Shown: positions 15,631-30,989, numbered from the stretch's first letter. The stretch: DNA of 48,384 nt from an uncultured Alistipes sp. (GCA_947177225.1 CAMWTS010000016.1:1-48384), one strand, 5' to 3'. Numbers and translations are program-made. The notes: generated from the letters alone by a model not told the origin.

Positions 15631-16911
15631 ATGCGTAAGCTGTTGTATTTCGCTGTTGCGGCCGTTGTCGCTGCGACTGTTTGGTTTTTGACTCCGCTTT
15701 CTGCCGGCGACGGAGGCGGCTCGTCTGCTATATGTCGGGATACTGACGCTGCCGGCAGGTTGAGGCTGCGGCAGGTCGATCCGCAGCAGGTGGGTATCGA
15801 CCCCTCGCGTTTGTCGTGTGTCGACCAGGCCGTTATGCGTTCCATCGACTCTGGCGATGCTCCCGGTGCAGTGTTGTGTGTGGTGCGTCACGGCTGCATT
15901 GCCTGCCTGCGTGCTTATGGCAACAGACGGGTGGTGCCCGATACGGTGGCCATGAGCGAGGATACGGTGTTCGATCTGGCTTCGCTTACCAAGGTGGTGG
16001 CGACCAATACTGCCGTCATGCAGCTCGTCGAGCAGGGGCGCCTGCGTCTCGGCGATAGGGTAGACCGCTATATTGCGGGTTTCGAGGGGTGGCGTAATCC
16101 CGACGATGTGCGCGATACGACGCATATTCGCATAATCGACCTGATGACTCACACCTCGGGTCTGCCCGCCTACGTCCGACTCGCGGCGGTTGCGGCCGAA
16201 TGTCCCGGCAGGAGTTTTCCCGATCGCGATGCAACGATCGGGTATATCGCCCATTGCCGTCGCATCTCGCCTCCGCACGAGGAGTATCGTTACAGCTGTC
16301 TCAACTATGTGACGCTGCAACATGTCGTGGAGTGTGTCTGTGGCGAGTCGATCGACCGGTATGCGGCAGAGCATATATTTCGCCCGTTAGGCATGGCCGA
16401 TACGCGATTTCTGCCCGATGCCGAACTGTCGGCGCGTTGTGCGCCGACAATCGTAGATGCCGACGAAGGGGTGCTGTGCGGAGTGGTGCAGGATCCGCTT
16501 GCGCGTCAGCTGTGCGGCGGAGTATCGGGCAATGCCGGGTTGTTCTCCACGGCGGAGGATCTGGCCGTATTTGTCCAGACGATGCTATCCGGCGGTGAGC
16601 ATTGCGGTGTAAGAGTCTTGTCGCCGCTGGCAGTCAAGGCTATTGCGACTGTGCCGCGCGGTTACGAGGAGTTCGGCCGAACGCTTGGCTGGGAGAGCTG
16701 CTGCGGTTACTCCTCTACGGCCGGAGACCTGCTCTCGCCGTCGGCATATTTTCATACGGGCTTCACCGGCACGAGCATTGTTATCGATCCCGCGCTCGAT
16801 CTTGGGATCATCTTGCTCACCAATCGTGTTCACCCCTGCTCGACGGGCAGCGTGGCGCGCATGCGCGCCGAGGTGGCCAATGCCGTCGCTGGCGCGATAG
16901 TGGAGTTGTAG
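15631..16911 (+). CDS. Secreted serine beta-lactamase-fold hydrolase
   Basis: 426 residues of the class C/esterase/penicillin-binding superfamily. A hydrophobic signal-anchor (about 3-22) is followed by the SxxK motif S118-L-T-K121, the second motif Y221-S-C (usually YSN or YSD) and a C-terminal HTG in YFHTGFTGTSIVIDP in place of KTG. The domain resembles the serine-hydrolase half of Bacteroidota GH3-hydrolase fusions, so a role in peptidoglycan or an esterase role is more likely than antibiotic resistance. ATG 15631 was chosen because the frame upstream runs through the terminator. The start is 12 nt after the T-run of that terminator. Confidence 0.88.
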   Translation: MRKLLYFAVAAVVAATVWFLTPLSAGDGGGSSAICRDTDAAGRLRLRQVDPQQVGIDPSRLSCVDQAVMRSIDSGDAPGAVLCVVRHGCIACLRAYGNRRVVPDTVAMSEDTVFDLASLTKVVATNTAVMQLVEQGRLRLGDRVDRYIAGFEGWRNPDDVRDTTHIRIIDLMTHTSGLPAYVRLAAVAAECPGRSFPDRDATIGYIAHCRRISPPHEEYRYSCLNYVTLQHVVECVCGESIDRYAAEHIFRPLGMADTRFLPDAELSARCAPTIVDADEGVLCGVVQDPLARQLCGGVSGNAGLFSTAEDLAVFVQTMLSGGEHCGVRVLSPLAVKAIATVPRGYEEFGRTLGWESCCGYSSTAGDLLSPSAYFHTGFTGTSIVIDPALDLGIILLTNRVHPCSTGSVARMRAEVANAVAGAIVEL

Positions 16912-17252
16912 CGTGCGATTCGAAATTTTGTAGCCGTAAAATATCTGCGACGATGATTGTTGCTGCCGTTGTGCGGTTGCGCGGCAGAGATGATTGCATG
17001 TGCACCTATATTATATAATGATTGGTCGAATCGGGCGCGGTCGTCGCTCTGTCGGACTGCTCTGATCGGGGCAGGATATGCGGGCATGCCAAAAAAATCG
17101 TCGCCTGATGAAAAAAAACGATCGCATAGTTTTTTATTTCGCAAAAGAGTTATATATTTGCAGTCGATTTTCCGTCAATATCGAAGCGGCGAATTGCGGT
17201 TCTTTGATACAGAGTATTACGAATGATTTTTTGTAAATTTTCTTGCTGAAAA
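16912..17252. other. Intergenic region upstream of the tRNA/tuf block
   Basis: Non-coding. A second promoter-like box, TATATTTG, lies at 17153-17160 in an A/T-rich stretch but lacks a good -33 TTTG, so the tRNA block may have two start sites. No terminator is clear after the hydrolase gene. Short open frames here look like chance. Confidence 0.4.
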
Positions 17253-17283
17253 TTTGGTAGATTAAAAATTATTCGTACCTTTG
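17253..17283 (+). promoter_or_regulatory. Canonical promoter of the tRNA-tuf block
   Basis: TTTG (17253-17256), 19 nt, TACCTTTG (17276-17283): an exact fit to the Bacteroidota housekeeping promoter. The first tRNA begins 18 nt after the -7 box, so the 5' leader is only about ten nt. Confidence 0.85.
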
Positions 17284-17301
17284 CAATCCGATACGGTCAA
17301 T

Positions 17302-17375
17302 GCCGATGTAGCTCAGTTGGCCAGAGCAGCTGATTTGTAATCAGCTGGTCGGGGGTTCGAATCCCTCCATCGGCT
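17302..17375 (+). tRNA. tRNA-Thr (anticodon TGT)
   Basis: 74-nt cloverleaf. Acceptor GCCGATG/CATCGGC, D-arm GCTCAGTTGG, anticodon stem CTGAT/ATCAG holding TGT, and T-loop GGTTCGAATCC. CCA is not encoded. First of three tRNAs ahead of tuf. Confidence 0.96.
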
Positions 17376-17476
17376 CACAAGCCGGGAGCGACGAGAGTTT
17401 GTGGCGACGGCATTGTGAATCTTATCCGGAGGGGCGGTGAGTCGTCCTGTATGTCCGGAAAGGAGATTGAAATATT

Positions 17477-17562
17477 GGGAAGATACCAGAGTGGCCAAAT
17501 GGGGCAGACTGTAAATCTGCTGGCGTACGCCTTCGGTGGTTCGAATCCATCTCTTCCCACCA
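17477..17562 (+). tRNA. tRNA-Tyr (anticodon GTA)
   Basis: Class II tRNA. Acceptor GGGAAGA/TCTTCCC, anticodon GTA within CAGACTGTAAATCTG, and a long variable arm before GGTTCGAATCC. The 3' CCA is encoded at 17560-17562, unlike its neighbours. Confidence 0.96.
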
Positions 17563-17638
17563 ATTACAATGGCGCCGATCGGGGTTGCGAAAAGGAGGTC
17601 GAAAGACCGACGGGCATACTCTGATACGGTGTATTTTT

Positions 17639-17711
17639 GCGGAAGTAGCTCAGTTGATAGAGCATTAGCCTTCCAAGCTAAGGGTCGCGAGTTTGAGCCT
17701 CGTCTTCCGCT
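17639..17711 (+). tRNA. tRNA-Gly (anticodon TCC)
   Basis: 73 nt. Acceptor GCGGAAG/CTTCCGC, anticodon stem TTAGC/GCTAA around CTTCCAA (anticodon TCC), and T-arm GAGTTTGAGCCTC, whose loop reads TTTGAGC in place of TTCGA. CCA is not encoded. Confidence 0.95.
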
Positions 17712-17828
17712 CACAAAGATAGCTGTACGGCACACCTTTGATCGAGATTCGATCGTCTGGTGGTGTTGTACATCTGTCTGTAAAATATTTTTGAGGATAC
17801 TTTATAAAACTTAATACTTGATATTACT

Positions 17829-19013
<1,185 letters not shown>

Positions 19014-19028
19014 TTTTCGATAAACCCC

Positions 19029-19057
19029 GAGGTGGGTGCAAAATCCCACCTCTTTTA
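19029..19057 (+). terminator. Terminator after tuf
   Basis: Stem GAGGTGGG / CCCACCTC with an 8-nt loop, then TTTTAT. It begins 15 nt after the tuf stop and ends just before tRNA-Trp. Since no separate promoter is evident for tRNA-Trp/secE, it is probably partial. Confidence 0.75.
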
Positions 19058-19058
19058 T

Positions 19059-19129
19059 AGGAGCATAGTTCAAGGGTAGAATAGCGGTCTCCAAAACCGT
19101 TGATGGGAGTTCGAATCTCTCTGCTCCTG
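19059..19129 (+). tRNA. tRNA-Trp (anticodon CCA)
   Basis: 71 nt. Acceptor AGGAGCA/TGCTCCT, anticodon CCA within CGGTCTCCAAAACCG, and T-arm GAGTTCGAATCTC. The 3' CCA is not encoded. It sits between tuf and secE, as in many Bacteroidota. Confidence 0.95.
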
Positions 19130-19151
19130 CTTGAATCAGAACAGAAGGATT

Positions 19152-19337
19152 ATGTTTAAGTACATTAAAAATTCATACAACGAGCTGGTCAACAAGGTAA
19201 CGTGGCCGACCTTCGCGCAGTTGCAAAACTCGACGGTCGTAGTCATGGTCGCTTCGGTGATCTTTGCTTTGATTGTGTTGGCCATGGATATCTCGTTCGA
19301 GGGTATCATGAATGCCATCTATAATCTGTTAGGTTAG
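19152..19337 (+). CDS. secE: Preprotein translocase subunit SecE
   Basis: 61-residue single-TM subunit of the SecYEG channel. The amphipathic helix FKYIKNSYNELVNKVTWPTF carries the family TWP motif, followed by one TM (about 26-44). The ATG at 19152 gives the normal short bacterial form; a frame from 19131 adds seven residues read from the tRNA 3' flank. Directly followed by nusG. Confidence 0.95.
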   Translation: MFKYIKNSYNELVNKVTWPTFAQLQNSTVVVMVASVIFALIVLAMDISFEGIMNAIYNLLG

Positions 19338-19357
19338 TGTTGAAACAGTGTTGAGTG

Positions 19358-19918
19358 ATGAGTGAGATTAAGAAGGAATGGTATGTAGTCAGAGCCATCG
19401 GCGGTAAGGAGAAGAAGGTCAAGGAGTATATTGAGACCGAAGTTCGTCATAGCCATTTGGAGGATTATATCTCGCAAGTACTTATCCCGACCGAAAAGGT
19501 CTATACGATCCGCAACGGAAAGAAAGTATCTAAGGAGAGGGTCTCGTATCCGGGCTACGTCCTGATCGAGGCCGCATTCGTAGGTCAGATACCGATTATC
19601 ATTCGCAATATACCAAATGTGCTCGGCTTCTTGGGTGATACCAAGGAAGACAGCCGCAAGATGAATCCGACGCCTCTTCGTCCACAGGAGGTCAGTCGTA
19701 TTCTCGGACGTGTCGATGAGTTGAGCCAGATGGACGAGGAGAACGAGGTCCCGTTCTTCGTCGGCGAGACCGTCAAGGTTACGGACGGTCCATTCTCAAG
19801 CTTCCAAGGTACCATTGAGAGTGTCGACGACGAACATCGCAAGCTCACCGTATCTGTGAAGATATTCGGACGCAAGACTCCTATGGAGTTGAGCTTCACA
19901 CAAGTAGAAAAAGAATAA
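19358..19918 (+). CDS. nusG: Transcription termination/antitermination protein NusG
   Basis: 186 residues. NGN domain begins EWYVVRAIGGKEKKVKEYIE, with YPGYVLIE in the middle. The C-terminal KOW domain carries VGETVKVTDGPFSSFQG. Couples RNA polymerase to Rho or the ribosome. A GTG codon just before the ATG would add one residue. It lies 20 nt after secE and 16 nt before rplK. Confidence 0.97.
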   Translation: MSEIKKEWYVVRAIGGKEKKVKEYIETEVRHSHLEDYISQVLIPTEKVYTIRNGKKVSKERVSYPGYVLIEAAFVGQIPIIIRNIPNVLGFLGDTKEDSRKMNPTPLRPQEVSRILGRVDELSQMDEENEVPFFVGETVKVTDGPFSSFQGTIESVDDEHRKLTVSVKIFGRKTPMELSFTQVEKE

Positions 19919-19934
19919 TTAACCAAGGAAAATT

Positions 19935-20375
19935 ATGGCAAAAGAGGTTGCTGCATTTATTAAATTGCAGATCAAAGGTGGTGCTGCCAATCCTTCACCT
20001 CCGGTAGGTCCGGCATTGGGTTCTAAGGGAGTCAACATAATGGACTTCTGCAAGCAGTTCAATGCGCGTACGCAGGACAAGGCGGGAAAGGTTCTTCCGG
20101 TCATCATCACTGTTTACAGTGATAAGTCGTTCGACTTTATTGTTAAACAGCCACCGGTAGCCATACAGCTCAAGGAAGCAGCCAAGATCAAAAGCGGTTC
20201 GGCTCAGCCCAACCGTTCGAAGGTCGGCTCGGTAACATGGGACCAGATCAAAGAGATCGCTGAGGGTAAAATGCCCGATATGAACTGCTTTACCATTGAA
20301 GCTGCTATGCGTATGATCGCTGGTACTGCGCGCAGTATGGGTATCAACGTAGTTGGTGAATTTCCTAACATGTAA
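19935..20375 (+). CDS. rplK: 50S ribosomal protein L11
   Basis: 146 residues, full length. Glycine/proline-rich N-terminal domain [20 protein letters not shown], then the rRNA-binding C-terminal domain ending [13 protein letters not shown]. Part of the GTPase-associated centre of the 50S subunit. Followed 14 nt later by rplA. Confidence 0.99.
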   Translation: MAKEVAAFIKLQIKGGAANPSPPVGPALGSKGVNIMDFCKQFNARTQDKAGKVLPVIITVYSDKSFDFIVKQPPVAIQLKEAAKIKSGSAQPNRSKVGSVTWDQIKEIAEGKMPDMNCFTIEAAMRMIAGTARSMGINVVGEFPNM

Positions 20376-20389
20376 CGAAAATTACAAGA

Positions 20390-21088
20390 ATGAGTAAGTT
20401 GACAAAAAATCAAAAGATTGCCTATGCAAAGGTTGAGCCCGACAAGGCTTACAAGCTTTCTGAGGCCGCCGCTCTTCTAAAGGAAATTACCTTTACGAAA
20501 TTCGATGCCTCTGTTGATATCGACGTGCGTTTGGGCGTCGATCCGCGTAAGGCGAATCAGATGGTGCGCGGCGTTGTGACGCTTCCCCATGGTACGGGTA
20601 AAACCGTACGTGTATTGGTGCTGTGTACTCCCGAGAAGGAGGCCGAGGCCAAGGCGGCAGGTGCCGATTTCGTAGGTCTGGACGAGTATGTTGAGAAGAT
20701 CAAGGGCGGTTGGACCGACGTTGATGTAATCATCACTACTCCCAACGTCATGGGTAAGGTCGGTGCGCTGGGTCGTATTCTCGGTCCTCGCGGTTTGATG
20801 CCGAACCCCAAGACCGGTACCGTTACGATGGACGTAGCCAAGGCCGTTACCGATGTAAAGGCCGGTAAGATCGACTTCAAGGTCGACAAGTATGGTATCG
20901 TTCATACATCTGTCGGTAAGATATCATTCTCTCCCGAGCAGATCTCGGACAATGCCAAGGAGGTATTGGGAATGATTATGAAACTCAAACCTTCGGCAGC
21001 CAAGGGTACATATGTAAAGAGTATCTATCTCTCGACGACGATGAGTCCCGGTTTGCAGATAGATGCCAAATCAGTAGAAACGAAATAA
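20390..21088 (+). CDS. rplA: 50S ribosomal protein L1
   Basis: 232 residues with the L1 signature ([19 protein letters not shown]) and the [20 protein letters not shown] segment. Forms the L1 stalk; in enterobacteria L1 also represses the rplKA mRNA. No L1-site mimic can be placed in the 16-nt nusG-rplK gap. Confidence 0.99.
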   Translation: MSKLTKNQKIAYAKVEPDKAYKLSEAAALLKEITFTKFDASVDIDVRLGVDPRKANQMVRGVVTLPHGTGKTVRVLVLCTPEKEAEAKAAGADFVGLDEYVEKIKGGWTDVDVIITTPNVMGKVGALGRILGPRGLMPNPKTGTVTMDVAKAVTDVKAGKIDFKVDKYGIVHTSVGKISFSPEQISDNAKEVLGMIMKLKPSAAKGTYVKSIYLSTTMSPGLQIDAKSVETK

Positions 21089-21101
21089 GGGAGGATAAAA
21101 A

Positions 21102-21626
21102 ATGACTAAGCAAGAAAAGTTGGCCGTGATAAACGGTCTTACCGAACAGCTCAACCAATACCCTCATTTCTATCTGGCCGATATCGAGGCACTCAACGCC
21201 GAGCAGACTGCCGCGTTGCGTCGCAAGTGTTTCGAGAGCAATATCAAACTGGTGGTCGTTAAGAACACCCTTTTGACCAAGGCTCTTGAAAATGTGGATA
21301 AGGCTGATGCTGAACTGGTACATGTACTCAAAGGCTCGACTTCGATCATGTTTACCGAGACGGGTAAGGCTCCTGCGCAGCTCATCAAGGAGTTCCGCAA
21401 GAAGAACGACAAGCCCGTTTTGAAAGCAGCCGTTGTCGAGGGTTGCCTCTATGTTGGCGACAATCAGCTTGACACGCTTTGCAATATCAAGAGCCGTGAG
21501 GAGCTCATCGGCGATATCGTCGCTCTGCTCCAATCGCCTGCGAAGAATGTCATATCTGCTCTGCAATCGAATGCAGGTCAGAAGATTGCGGGACTTGTCA
21601 AGAGTCTCGAAGAGAGAAACAATTAA
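21102..21626 (+). CDS. rplJ: 50S ribosomal protein L10
   Basis: 174 residues. N-terminal rRNA-binding domain (LTEQLNQYPHFYLADIEALN, RRKCFESNIKLVVVKNTLL) and a C-terminal helix that anchors L7/L12 dimers. A purine-rich GGGAGG lies about 10 nt before the ATG. Only 13 nt separate it from rplA, so the long L10 leader of enterobacteria is absent. Confidence 0.98.
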   Translation: MTKQEKLAVINGLTEQLNQYPHFYLADIEALNAEQTAALRRKCFESNIKLVVVKNTLLTKALENVDKADAELVHVLKGSTSIMFTETGKAPAQLIKEFRKKNDKPVLKAAVVEGCLYVGDNQLDTLCNIKSREELIGDIVALLQSPAKNVISALQSNAGQKIAGLVKSLEERNN

Positions 21627-21665
21627 AAGCAAACAAAACAAAAAATTTAATAAAATTACACAACT

Positions 21666-22043
21666 ATGGCAGATGTAAAGAAATTAGCTGAAGAATTGGT
21701 AAATTTGACAGTTAAGGAAGTTAACGAATTGGCTACTATCCTCAAAGAGGAGTATGGTATCGAGCCTGCTGCTGCAGCTGTTGCAGTTGCAGCTCCCGCA
21801 GCTGGCGCCGGTGAGGCTGCAGTTGCTGAGAAATCTACTTTCGACGTTATCTTGAAGAGCGCCGGTCAGGCAAAGCTCCAGGTTATCAAGGTCGTTAAGG
21901 AGGTTGCCGGTCTTTCGTTGGGCGATGCTAAGGCATTGGTTGACGGTGCACCCAAGGCCGTTAAGGAGGGTATCTCTAAGGAAGAGGCTGAGTCGATCAA
22001 GGGTCAGCTCGAAGAGGCTGGTGCAGAAGTTGAGCTTAAGTAG
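21666..22043 (+). CDS. rplL: 50S ribosomal protein L7/L12
   Basis: 125 residues. N-terminal dimerisation helices ([20 protein letters not shown]), an Ala-rich hinge (about 36-55) and the factor-binding C-terminal domain ([20 protein letters not shown]). High Ala/Val/Glu content and codon use fit strong expression. A 240-nt hairpin-rich leader separates it from rpoB. Confidence 0.99.
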   Translation: MADVKKLAEELVNLTVKEVNELATILKEEYGIEPAAAAVAVAAPAAGAGEAAVAEKSTFDVILKSAGQAKLQVIKVVKEVAGLSLGDAKALVDGAPKAVKEGISKEEAESIKGQLEEAGAEVELK

Positions 22044-22072
22044 TCCTGCGACTGTTAAGTTTCAGACAACTC

Positions 22073-22113
22073 AGGTATAGGGCTTACGACAGAGTAAGCT
22101 CTATGCCTTTTGT
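22073..22113 (+). terminator. Attenuator-like terminator between rplL and rpoB
   Basis: Stem GGGCTTAC / GTAAGC..C extended by GGTATA-type pairs, followed by CCTTTT. It is placed 30 nt after the rplL stop. It probably lowers rpoB/rpoC transcription relative to ribosomal proteins by partial termination, as known for other rplL-rpoB junctions. Confidence 0.75.
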
Positions 22114-22121
22114 GGTCTAAT

Positions 22122-22230
22122 ATTCGGGAGTGCCGTGTTGAGCTGTGCCCGAATGTTGGAATATAGAGTGCTCTCCAAGTGTAATGTGTTTACACCGAGG
22201 GCATTAGCGGGATAGAGTAATACCCGTTTT
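22122..22230 (+). promoter_or_regulatory. Structured rpoB leader with three further hairpins
   Basis: Short stems seen in order: ATTCGGG / CCCGAAT (22122-22154), GTGTAA / TTACAC (22179-22195) and CGGG / CCCG followed by TTTT (22208-22230). No clear TAnnTTTG promoter is seen within the gap. This may form alternative structures with the preceding attenuator, or process the transcript; the function is inference. Confidence 0.45.
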
Positions 22231-22283
22231 CAGAGACTGAGAGTCTTGCGAGTATTTTGCTTCAACTAAATTTTGGATTAAGA

Positions 22284-25200
22284 ATGTCCACAACAACACA
22301 ACAACAACGTATAAGCTTTTCGACGGTAAAGAACAGAGTCCCTTATCCTGACTTGCTCGAGATTCAGCTTAAATCATTCCGTGATTTCTTCCAGCTCGAC
22401 ACTACGGCCGAAAATCGTAAGAACGAGGGCCTCTACAAAGTGTTCAACGAGAACTTCCCCATCACGGATACCAGAAACAATTTCGTTCTGGAATTTATCG
22501 ACTACTATATCGACCAACCTCGCTACACCATCGAAGAGTGCTTGGAGCGCGGTCTGACATATAGCGTTCCCCTTAAAGCAAAACTGAAACTCTACTGCAC
22601 CGATACCGAACACGAGGATTTCGACGAGGTCGTTCAGGACGTATATTTCGGTCTTATTCCCTATATGACCGAGCGCGGTACGTTCATCTTCAACGGTGCG
22701 GAGCGAGTTGTGGTATCGCAGTTGCATCGCTCGCCGGGCGTATTCTTCGGCCAGAGCATGCATACCAACGGCACGAAGCTCTATTCGGCGCGTATTATTC
22801 CGTTCAAGGGTTCATGGATAGAGTTCGCCACGGACATCAACAACGTCATGTATGCCTACATCGACCGTAAAAAGAAGTTGCCCGTAACGACTCTTCTCAG
22901 AGCCATCGGCTATGAAACCGACCAGCAGATATTGGAGATCTTCAACCTCGCCGACGAGGTGAAGGTGACCAAGACCAACCTTAAAAAGGCTGTGGGTCGC
23001 AAGTTGGCGGCGCGTGTCCTGTCGACGTGGGTCGAGGACTTCGTGGACGAGGATACGGGTGAGGTCGTTTCGATCGAGCGTAACAACGTCATCGTCGACC
23101 GTGAGGTCGAGCTGTCGGAGGAGCATATAGACCAAATCATAGAGTCGGGTGCCAAGACGATTCTTCTGCACAACGAGAATCCGTCGGGCATCGACTTCTC
23201 TATTATATATAATACATTACAGAAAGACCCGTGCAACTCCGAGAAGGAGGCCGTCGTTTATATTTACAGGCAGTTGCGCGCTTCGGAGCCGCCTGATGAG
23301 GCTACGGCTCGCGACGTGATCGAGAAGCTGTTCTTCTCGGACAAGCGCTACGATCTGGGCGACGTGGGTCGTTTCCGTATCAACAAGAAGTTGGATCTTG
23401 ACATCGATCCCGCTATCCGTACGCTTACTCGCGAGGATATCATCGAGATCATCAAGTATCTTATCCAGCTTATCAACTCGAAGGCCGATGTCGACGATAT
23501 CGACCACTTGTCGAACCGTCGTGTGCGTACCGTCGGCGAGCAGCTGGCAAACCAGTTCTCGGTGGGTTTGGTGCGTATAGCACGTACTATCCGCGAGCGT
23601 ATGAACGTTCGCGACAACGAGGTCTTCACTCCCGAAGACCTGATAAATGCCAAGACACTGGCCAGCGTGGTCAACTCGTTCTTCGGTACGAGCCAGCTGT
23701 CGCAGTTCATGGACCAGATCAACCCTCTTGCCGAGATTACGCACAAGCGACGCCTTTCGGCTCTGGGTCCCGGCGGTCTGTCGCGTGATCGTGCAGGTTT
23801 CGAGGTGCGAGACGTGCATTACACCCATTACGGCCGTCTCTGCCCGATCGAGTCGCCTGAGGGACCGAACATCGGTCTGATCTCGTCGCTCTGCGTCTAC
23901 GCCAAGATCTCGGACATGGGTTTCATCGAGACTCCCTACCGCAAGGTGGAGAACGGTGTGGTGGATCTGGACAACTCTCACATACGCTACTACTCGGCCG
24001 AAGAGGAGGAGGGACAGATCGTAGCTCAGTCAAACGAGCCGATCGACGACGAGGGACACTTCCTGCGTCCGGAGCGTATCAAGGCTCGTCAGGGTGCCGA
24101 CTTCCCCGTTATTCGCGATACGGAGGTGTCGCTTATGGACGTGGCTCCCAACCAGATCGCCTCTATCGCAGCCAGCCTGATCCCCTTCTTGGAGCACGAC
24201 GATGCCAACCGTGCGTTGATGGGATCGAACATGATGCGCCAGGCAGTACCCCTTGTAAGATGCGAGGCACCTATCGTCGGTACGGGTATCGAGAAGGATA
24301 TGATTACCGACAGCCGCATACAGATCGTTGCCGAAGGCGACGGCGAAGTGGTATTTGCCGATGCGACCAAGATCAATATACGTTACGAGCGTTCGGAGGA
24401 CGAGATCGTAAGTTCGTTCGCCCCGGAGGTGACCTCTTACTCTCTGCCGCGTTATCGCCGTACCAACCAGAATACCACTGTCACGCTGAAACCCGTCGTG
24501 CTGACCGGTGACCGTGTGACCAAGGGTCAGATCCTCACCGAGGGTTATTCGACGCAGCACGGCGAGTTGGCTTTGGGACGCAACCTGAAAGTGGCGTTCA
24601 TGCCCTGGAAGGGTTACAACTTCGAGGACGCTATCGTGATTTCGGAGCGTATCCAGCGCGAAGACATATTCACGTCGGTACACGTCGATGAGTATATAAT
24701 GGAGGTTCGCGACACCAAGCGCGGTGTCGAGGAGTTGACGTCGGATATTCCGAACGTCAGCGAGGAGGCCACCAAGGATCTCGATGCAAACGGTATCATT
24801 CGTGTGGGTGCCAACGTTCACCCCGGCGATATACTTATAGGTAAGATCACCCCGAAAGGTGAGAGCGATCCTTCGCCCGAGGAGAAGCTCCTGCGTGCCA
24901 TCTTCGGCGATAAGGCCGGTGACGTAAAGGACGCTTCGTTGAAGGCTCAGCCGTCGTTGCACGGTGTGGTTATCGATACCAAGCTGTACAGCCATGCTCA
25001 GAAAGAGGGCAAGCGCAACCGCAATGCCGAGAAGGCTCAGATGGAGAAACTCGATGCGGAGTATGCCGAGCAGATCGCCGATCTGACGAAGATCCTGGTC
25101 GACAAGTTGTGGAAACTGCTCGAAGGCAAGACCACTACGGGCATCTACGACTACTACAATGTGGAGCTGTATGGTGCCGGAGCCAAGTTCTCGCGCAAGA

Positions 25201-26144
25201 TGTTGGAGGAGATTTCATCTACGAGCTTCGACAGCAAGACTGGCGTGGCCAACGGCTACATGAACCTGGGTCAGTGCAAGTGGACTGGCGACGAGCATAT
25301 CGACATGCTTATCGGCAAGACTGTCAACAACTACACCATCGAGTGCAAGAAGGTTGCCGCTGCCGTCAACCGCGAGAAATACAACCTTACCAACGGTGAC
25401 GAGATTCCCACTTCGGGCGTAATACAGATGGCCAAGGTCTACATCGCCAAGAAGCGTAAGCTGAAAGTGGGTGACAAGATGGCCGGTCGTCACGGTAACA
25501 AGGGTATCGTGGCCAAGATCGTGCGCGACGAGGACATGCCGTTCCTCGAAGACGGTACGATCGTCGACATCTGTCTGAACCCGCTGGGTGTGCCTTCGCG
25601 AATGAACCTCGGTCAGATCTACGAGACCGTTCTTGGCTGGGCGGGTCGCGAGCTGGGCTTGAAGTTCGCAACGCCGATCTTCGACGGTGCTTCGCTCGAA
25701 CAGATCAACGAGTACACGGCCAAGGCAGGTATTCCGCGCAGCGGCCGTACATATCTCTACGACGGTGGAACGGGCGAGCGTTTCGACCAGCCTGCAACCG
25801 TCGGTGTCATCTATATGTTGAAACTGGGTCACATGATCGACGACAAGATGCATGCCCGTTCGATAGGTCCCTACTCTCTGATTACGCAGCAGCCGTTGGG
25901 CGGTAAGGCTCAGTTCGGTGGTCAGCGTTTCGGTGAGATGGAGGTCTGGGCGTTGGAGGGCTTCGGTGCCGCCAACATCTTGCAGGAGATACTGACTATC
26001 AAGTCGGACGACGTGACGGGACGTGCCAAGGCTTACGAGGCTATCGTCAAGGGCGATAACCTGCCCAAGCCGGGTGTGCCTGAGGCCATGAACGTATTGT
26101 TGCACGAGTTGCGCGGTCTGGCACTGTCGGTTAAACTCGAATAG
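22284..26144 (+). CDS. rpoB: RNA polymerase beta subunit
   Basis: 1286 residues. Landmarks run in order: N-terminal [17 protein letters not shown], the rifampicin-region segment [20 protein letters not shown] with [64 protein letters not shown] and the C-terminal [20 protein letters not shown]. The start MSTTTQQQ at 22284 was preferred to an upstream in-frame codon at 22257. At the residues I can read the rifampicin region (Q, D, H, R and S positions) has the usual sensitive-type residues. Confidence 0.99.
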   Translation: MSTTTQQQRISFSTVKNRVPYPDLLEIQLKSFRDFFQLDTTAENRKNEGLYKVFNENFPITDTRNNFVLEFIDYYIDQPRYTIEECLERGLTYSVPLKAKLKLYCTDTEHEDFDEVVQDVYFGLIPYMTERGTFIFNGAERVVVSQLHRSPGVFFGQSMHTNGTKLYSARIIPFKGSWIEFATDINNVMYAYIDRKKKLPVTTLLRAIGYETDQQILEIFNLADEVKVTKTNLKKAVGRKLAARVLSTWVEDFVDEDTGEVVSIERNNVIVDREVELSEEHIDQIIESGAKTILLHNENPSGIDFSIIYNTLQKDPCNSEKEAVVYIYRQLRASEPPDEATARDVIEKLFFSDKRYDLGDVGRFRINKKLDLDIDPAIRTLTREDIIEIIKYLIQLINSKADVDDIDHLSNRRVRTVGEQLANQFSVGLVRIARTIRERMNVRDNEVFTPEDLINAKTLASVVNSFFGTSQLSQFMDQINPLAEITHKRRLSALGPGGLSRDRAGFEVRDVHYTHYGRLCPIESPEGPNIGLISSLCVYAKISDMGFIETPYRKVENGVVDLDNSHIRYYSAEEEEGQIVAQSNEPIDDEGHFLRPERIKARQGADFPVIRDTEVSLMDVAPNQIASIAASLIPFLEHDDANRALMGSNMMRQAVPLVRCEAPIVGTGIEKDMITDSRIQIVAEGDGEVVFADATKINIRYERSEDEIVSSFAPEVTSYSLPRYRRTNQNTTVTLKPVVLTGDRVTKGQILTEGYSTQHGELALGRNLKVAFMPWKGYNFEDAIVISERIQREDIFTSVHVDEYIMEVRDTKRGVEELTSDIPNVSEEATKDLDANGIIRVGANVHPGDILIGKITPKGESDPSPEEKLLRAIFGDKAGDVKDASLKAQPSLHGVVIDTKLYSHAQKEGKRNRNAEKAQMEKLDAEYAEQIADLTKILVDKLWKLLEGKTTTGIYDYYNVELYGAGAKFSRKMLEEISSTSFDSKTGVANGYMNLGQCKWTGDEHIDMLIGKTVNNYTIECKKVAAAVNREKYNLTNGDEIPTSGVIQMAKVYIAKKRKLKVGDKMAGRHGNKGIVAKIVRDEDMPFLEDGTIVDICLNPLGVPSRMNLGQIYETVLGWAGRELGLKFATPIFDGASLEQINEYTAKAGIPRSGRTYLYDGGTGERFDQPATVGVIYMLKLGHMIDDKMHARSIGPYSLITQQPLGGKAQFGGQRFGEMEVWALEGFGAANILQEILTIKSDDVTGRAKAYEAIVKGDNLPKPGVPEAMNVLLHELRGLALSVKLE

Positions 26145-26189
26145 CGACCATGTAGGTAATAATCTGGATTTCAAAAACGAAGACAAGTT

Positions 26190-30440
<4,251 letters not shown>

Positions 30441-30442
30441 GT

Positions 30443-30562
30443 TTTCGTTGAACGACGTTATTGTCGTCACCTCAATTATTGGCGCGAATAGGCGGTATGT
30501 TCAGTACAACCTATTCGCGCCGATTTTATGCAGGCACCGCTACTAACGCCTTTTGACGAAAA
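30443..30562 (+). repeat. Family A element, copy A6, acting as rpoC terminator
   Basis: Degenerate 5' end (TTTTCGTTGAACGACG), central palindrome GGCGCGAATAGG / CCTATTCGCGCC (30481-30521) followed by GATTTTAT, and an intact 3' end (CGCCTTTTGACGAAAAA). It starts within three nt of the rpoC stop codon. The centre matches copy A4 (CGAATAGGC.GTA). The shared GCAGACTATTCCGATTG tail follows. Confidence 0.75.
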
Positions 30563-30601
30563 AGAGGTTGGCGGTTTTTAGCAGACTATTCCGATTGCAT
30601 T

Positions 30602-30631
30602 GTCATTTCGAGCGTGAGCGAGAAATCTGTG
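30602..30631 (+). repeat. Family B repeat, copy B2
   Basis: Same 30-nt unit as B1 (GTCATTTCGAGCG-TGA-GCGAGAAATCTGTG), placed after the A6 tail exactly as B1 follows A2. Confidence 0.8.
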
Positions 30632-30718
30632 TGTGACTATTTCCACAGCCTTTTAACATTCTGCAAGTTTCGTCTACCCCAGATGTCTCACATTCGTTCT
30701 ACATGACAAGACGTGTTT

Positions 30719-30758
30719 GTCATTCTGAGGAGCGCGGCACGCGCGACGTGAGAATCTC
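30719..30758 (+). repeat. Family C/D hairpin, copy C3 (plus orientation)
   Basis: Stem GCGCG / CGCGC around loop GCA inside the common frame GAGGA...GACGTGAGA. Confidence 0.85.
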
Positions 30759-30806
30759 TATTTTCGGTCGACAAACTTCTGTTCGTTGCATTGCATTCCC
30801 GACAGC

Positions 30807-30842
30807 GAGACTCCCACGTCGCCTGCGGCTCCTCGGAGTGAC
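30807..30842 (-). repeat. Family C/D hairpin, copy D2 (minus orientation)
   Basis: Shortest copy: stem GCC / GGC around loop GCA. It forms an inverted pair with C3. Confidence 0.8.
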
Positions 30843-30849
30843 AGCGTTT

Positions 30850-30879
30850 GTCATTTCGAGCGCGAGCGAGAAATCTGTG
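30850..30879 (+). repeat. Family B repeat, copy B3
   Basis: Same unit as B1 with spacer CGA, following D2 after the joining GCGTTT. The D-B junction AGCGTTTGTCATTTCGA is repeated at D3-B5. Confidence 0.8.
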
Positions 30880-30989
30880 CGCGAGATGATTACAGCAGTC
30901 AAGCCTTCCCGAACTCGGCATGTCGCATATTTAGTCTGCCCACTGAGGCATCGCTCGTAGTTGTGCAGGTAAACGGGCGGAATAAAATA

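Noticed and set aside
15631..16911. Beta-lactamase resistance gene
   Set aside because: The motifs are SxxK, YSC and HTG, which fit the broader esterase/peptidase branch of the fold; a resistance call is not supported.
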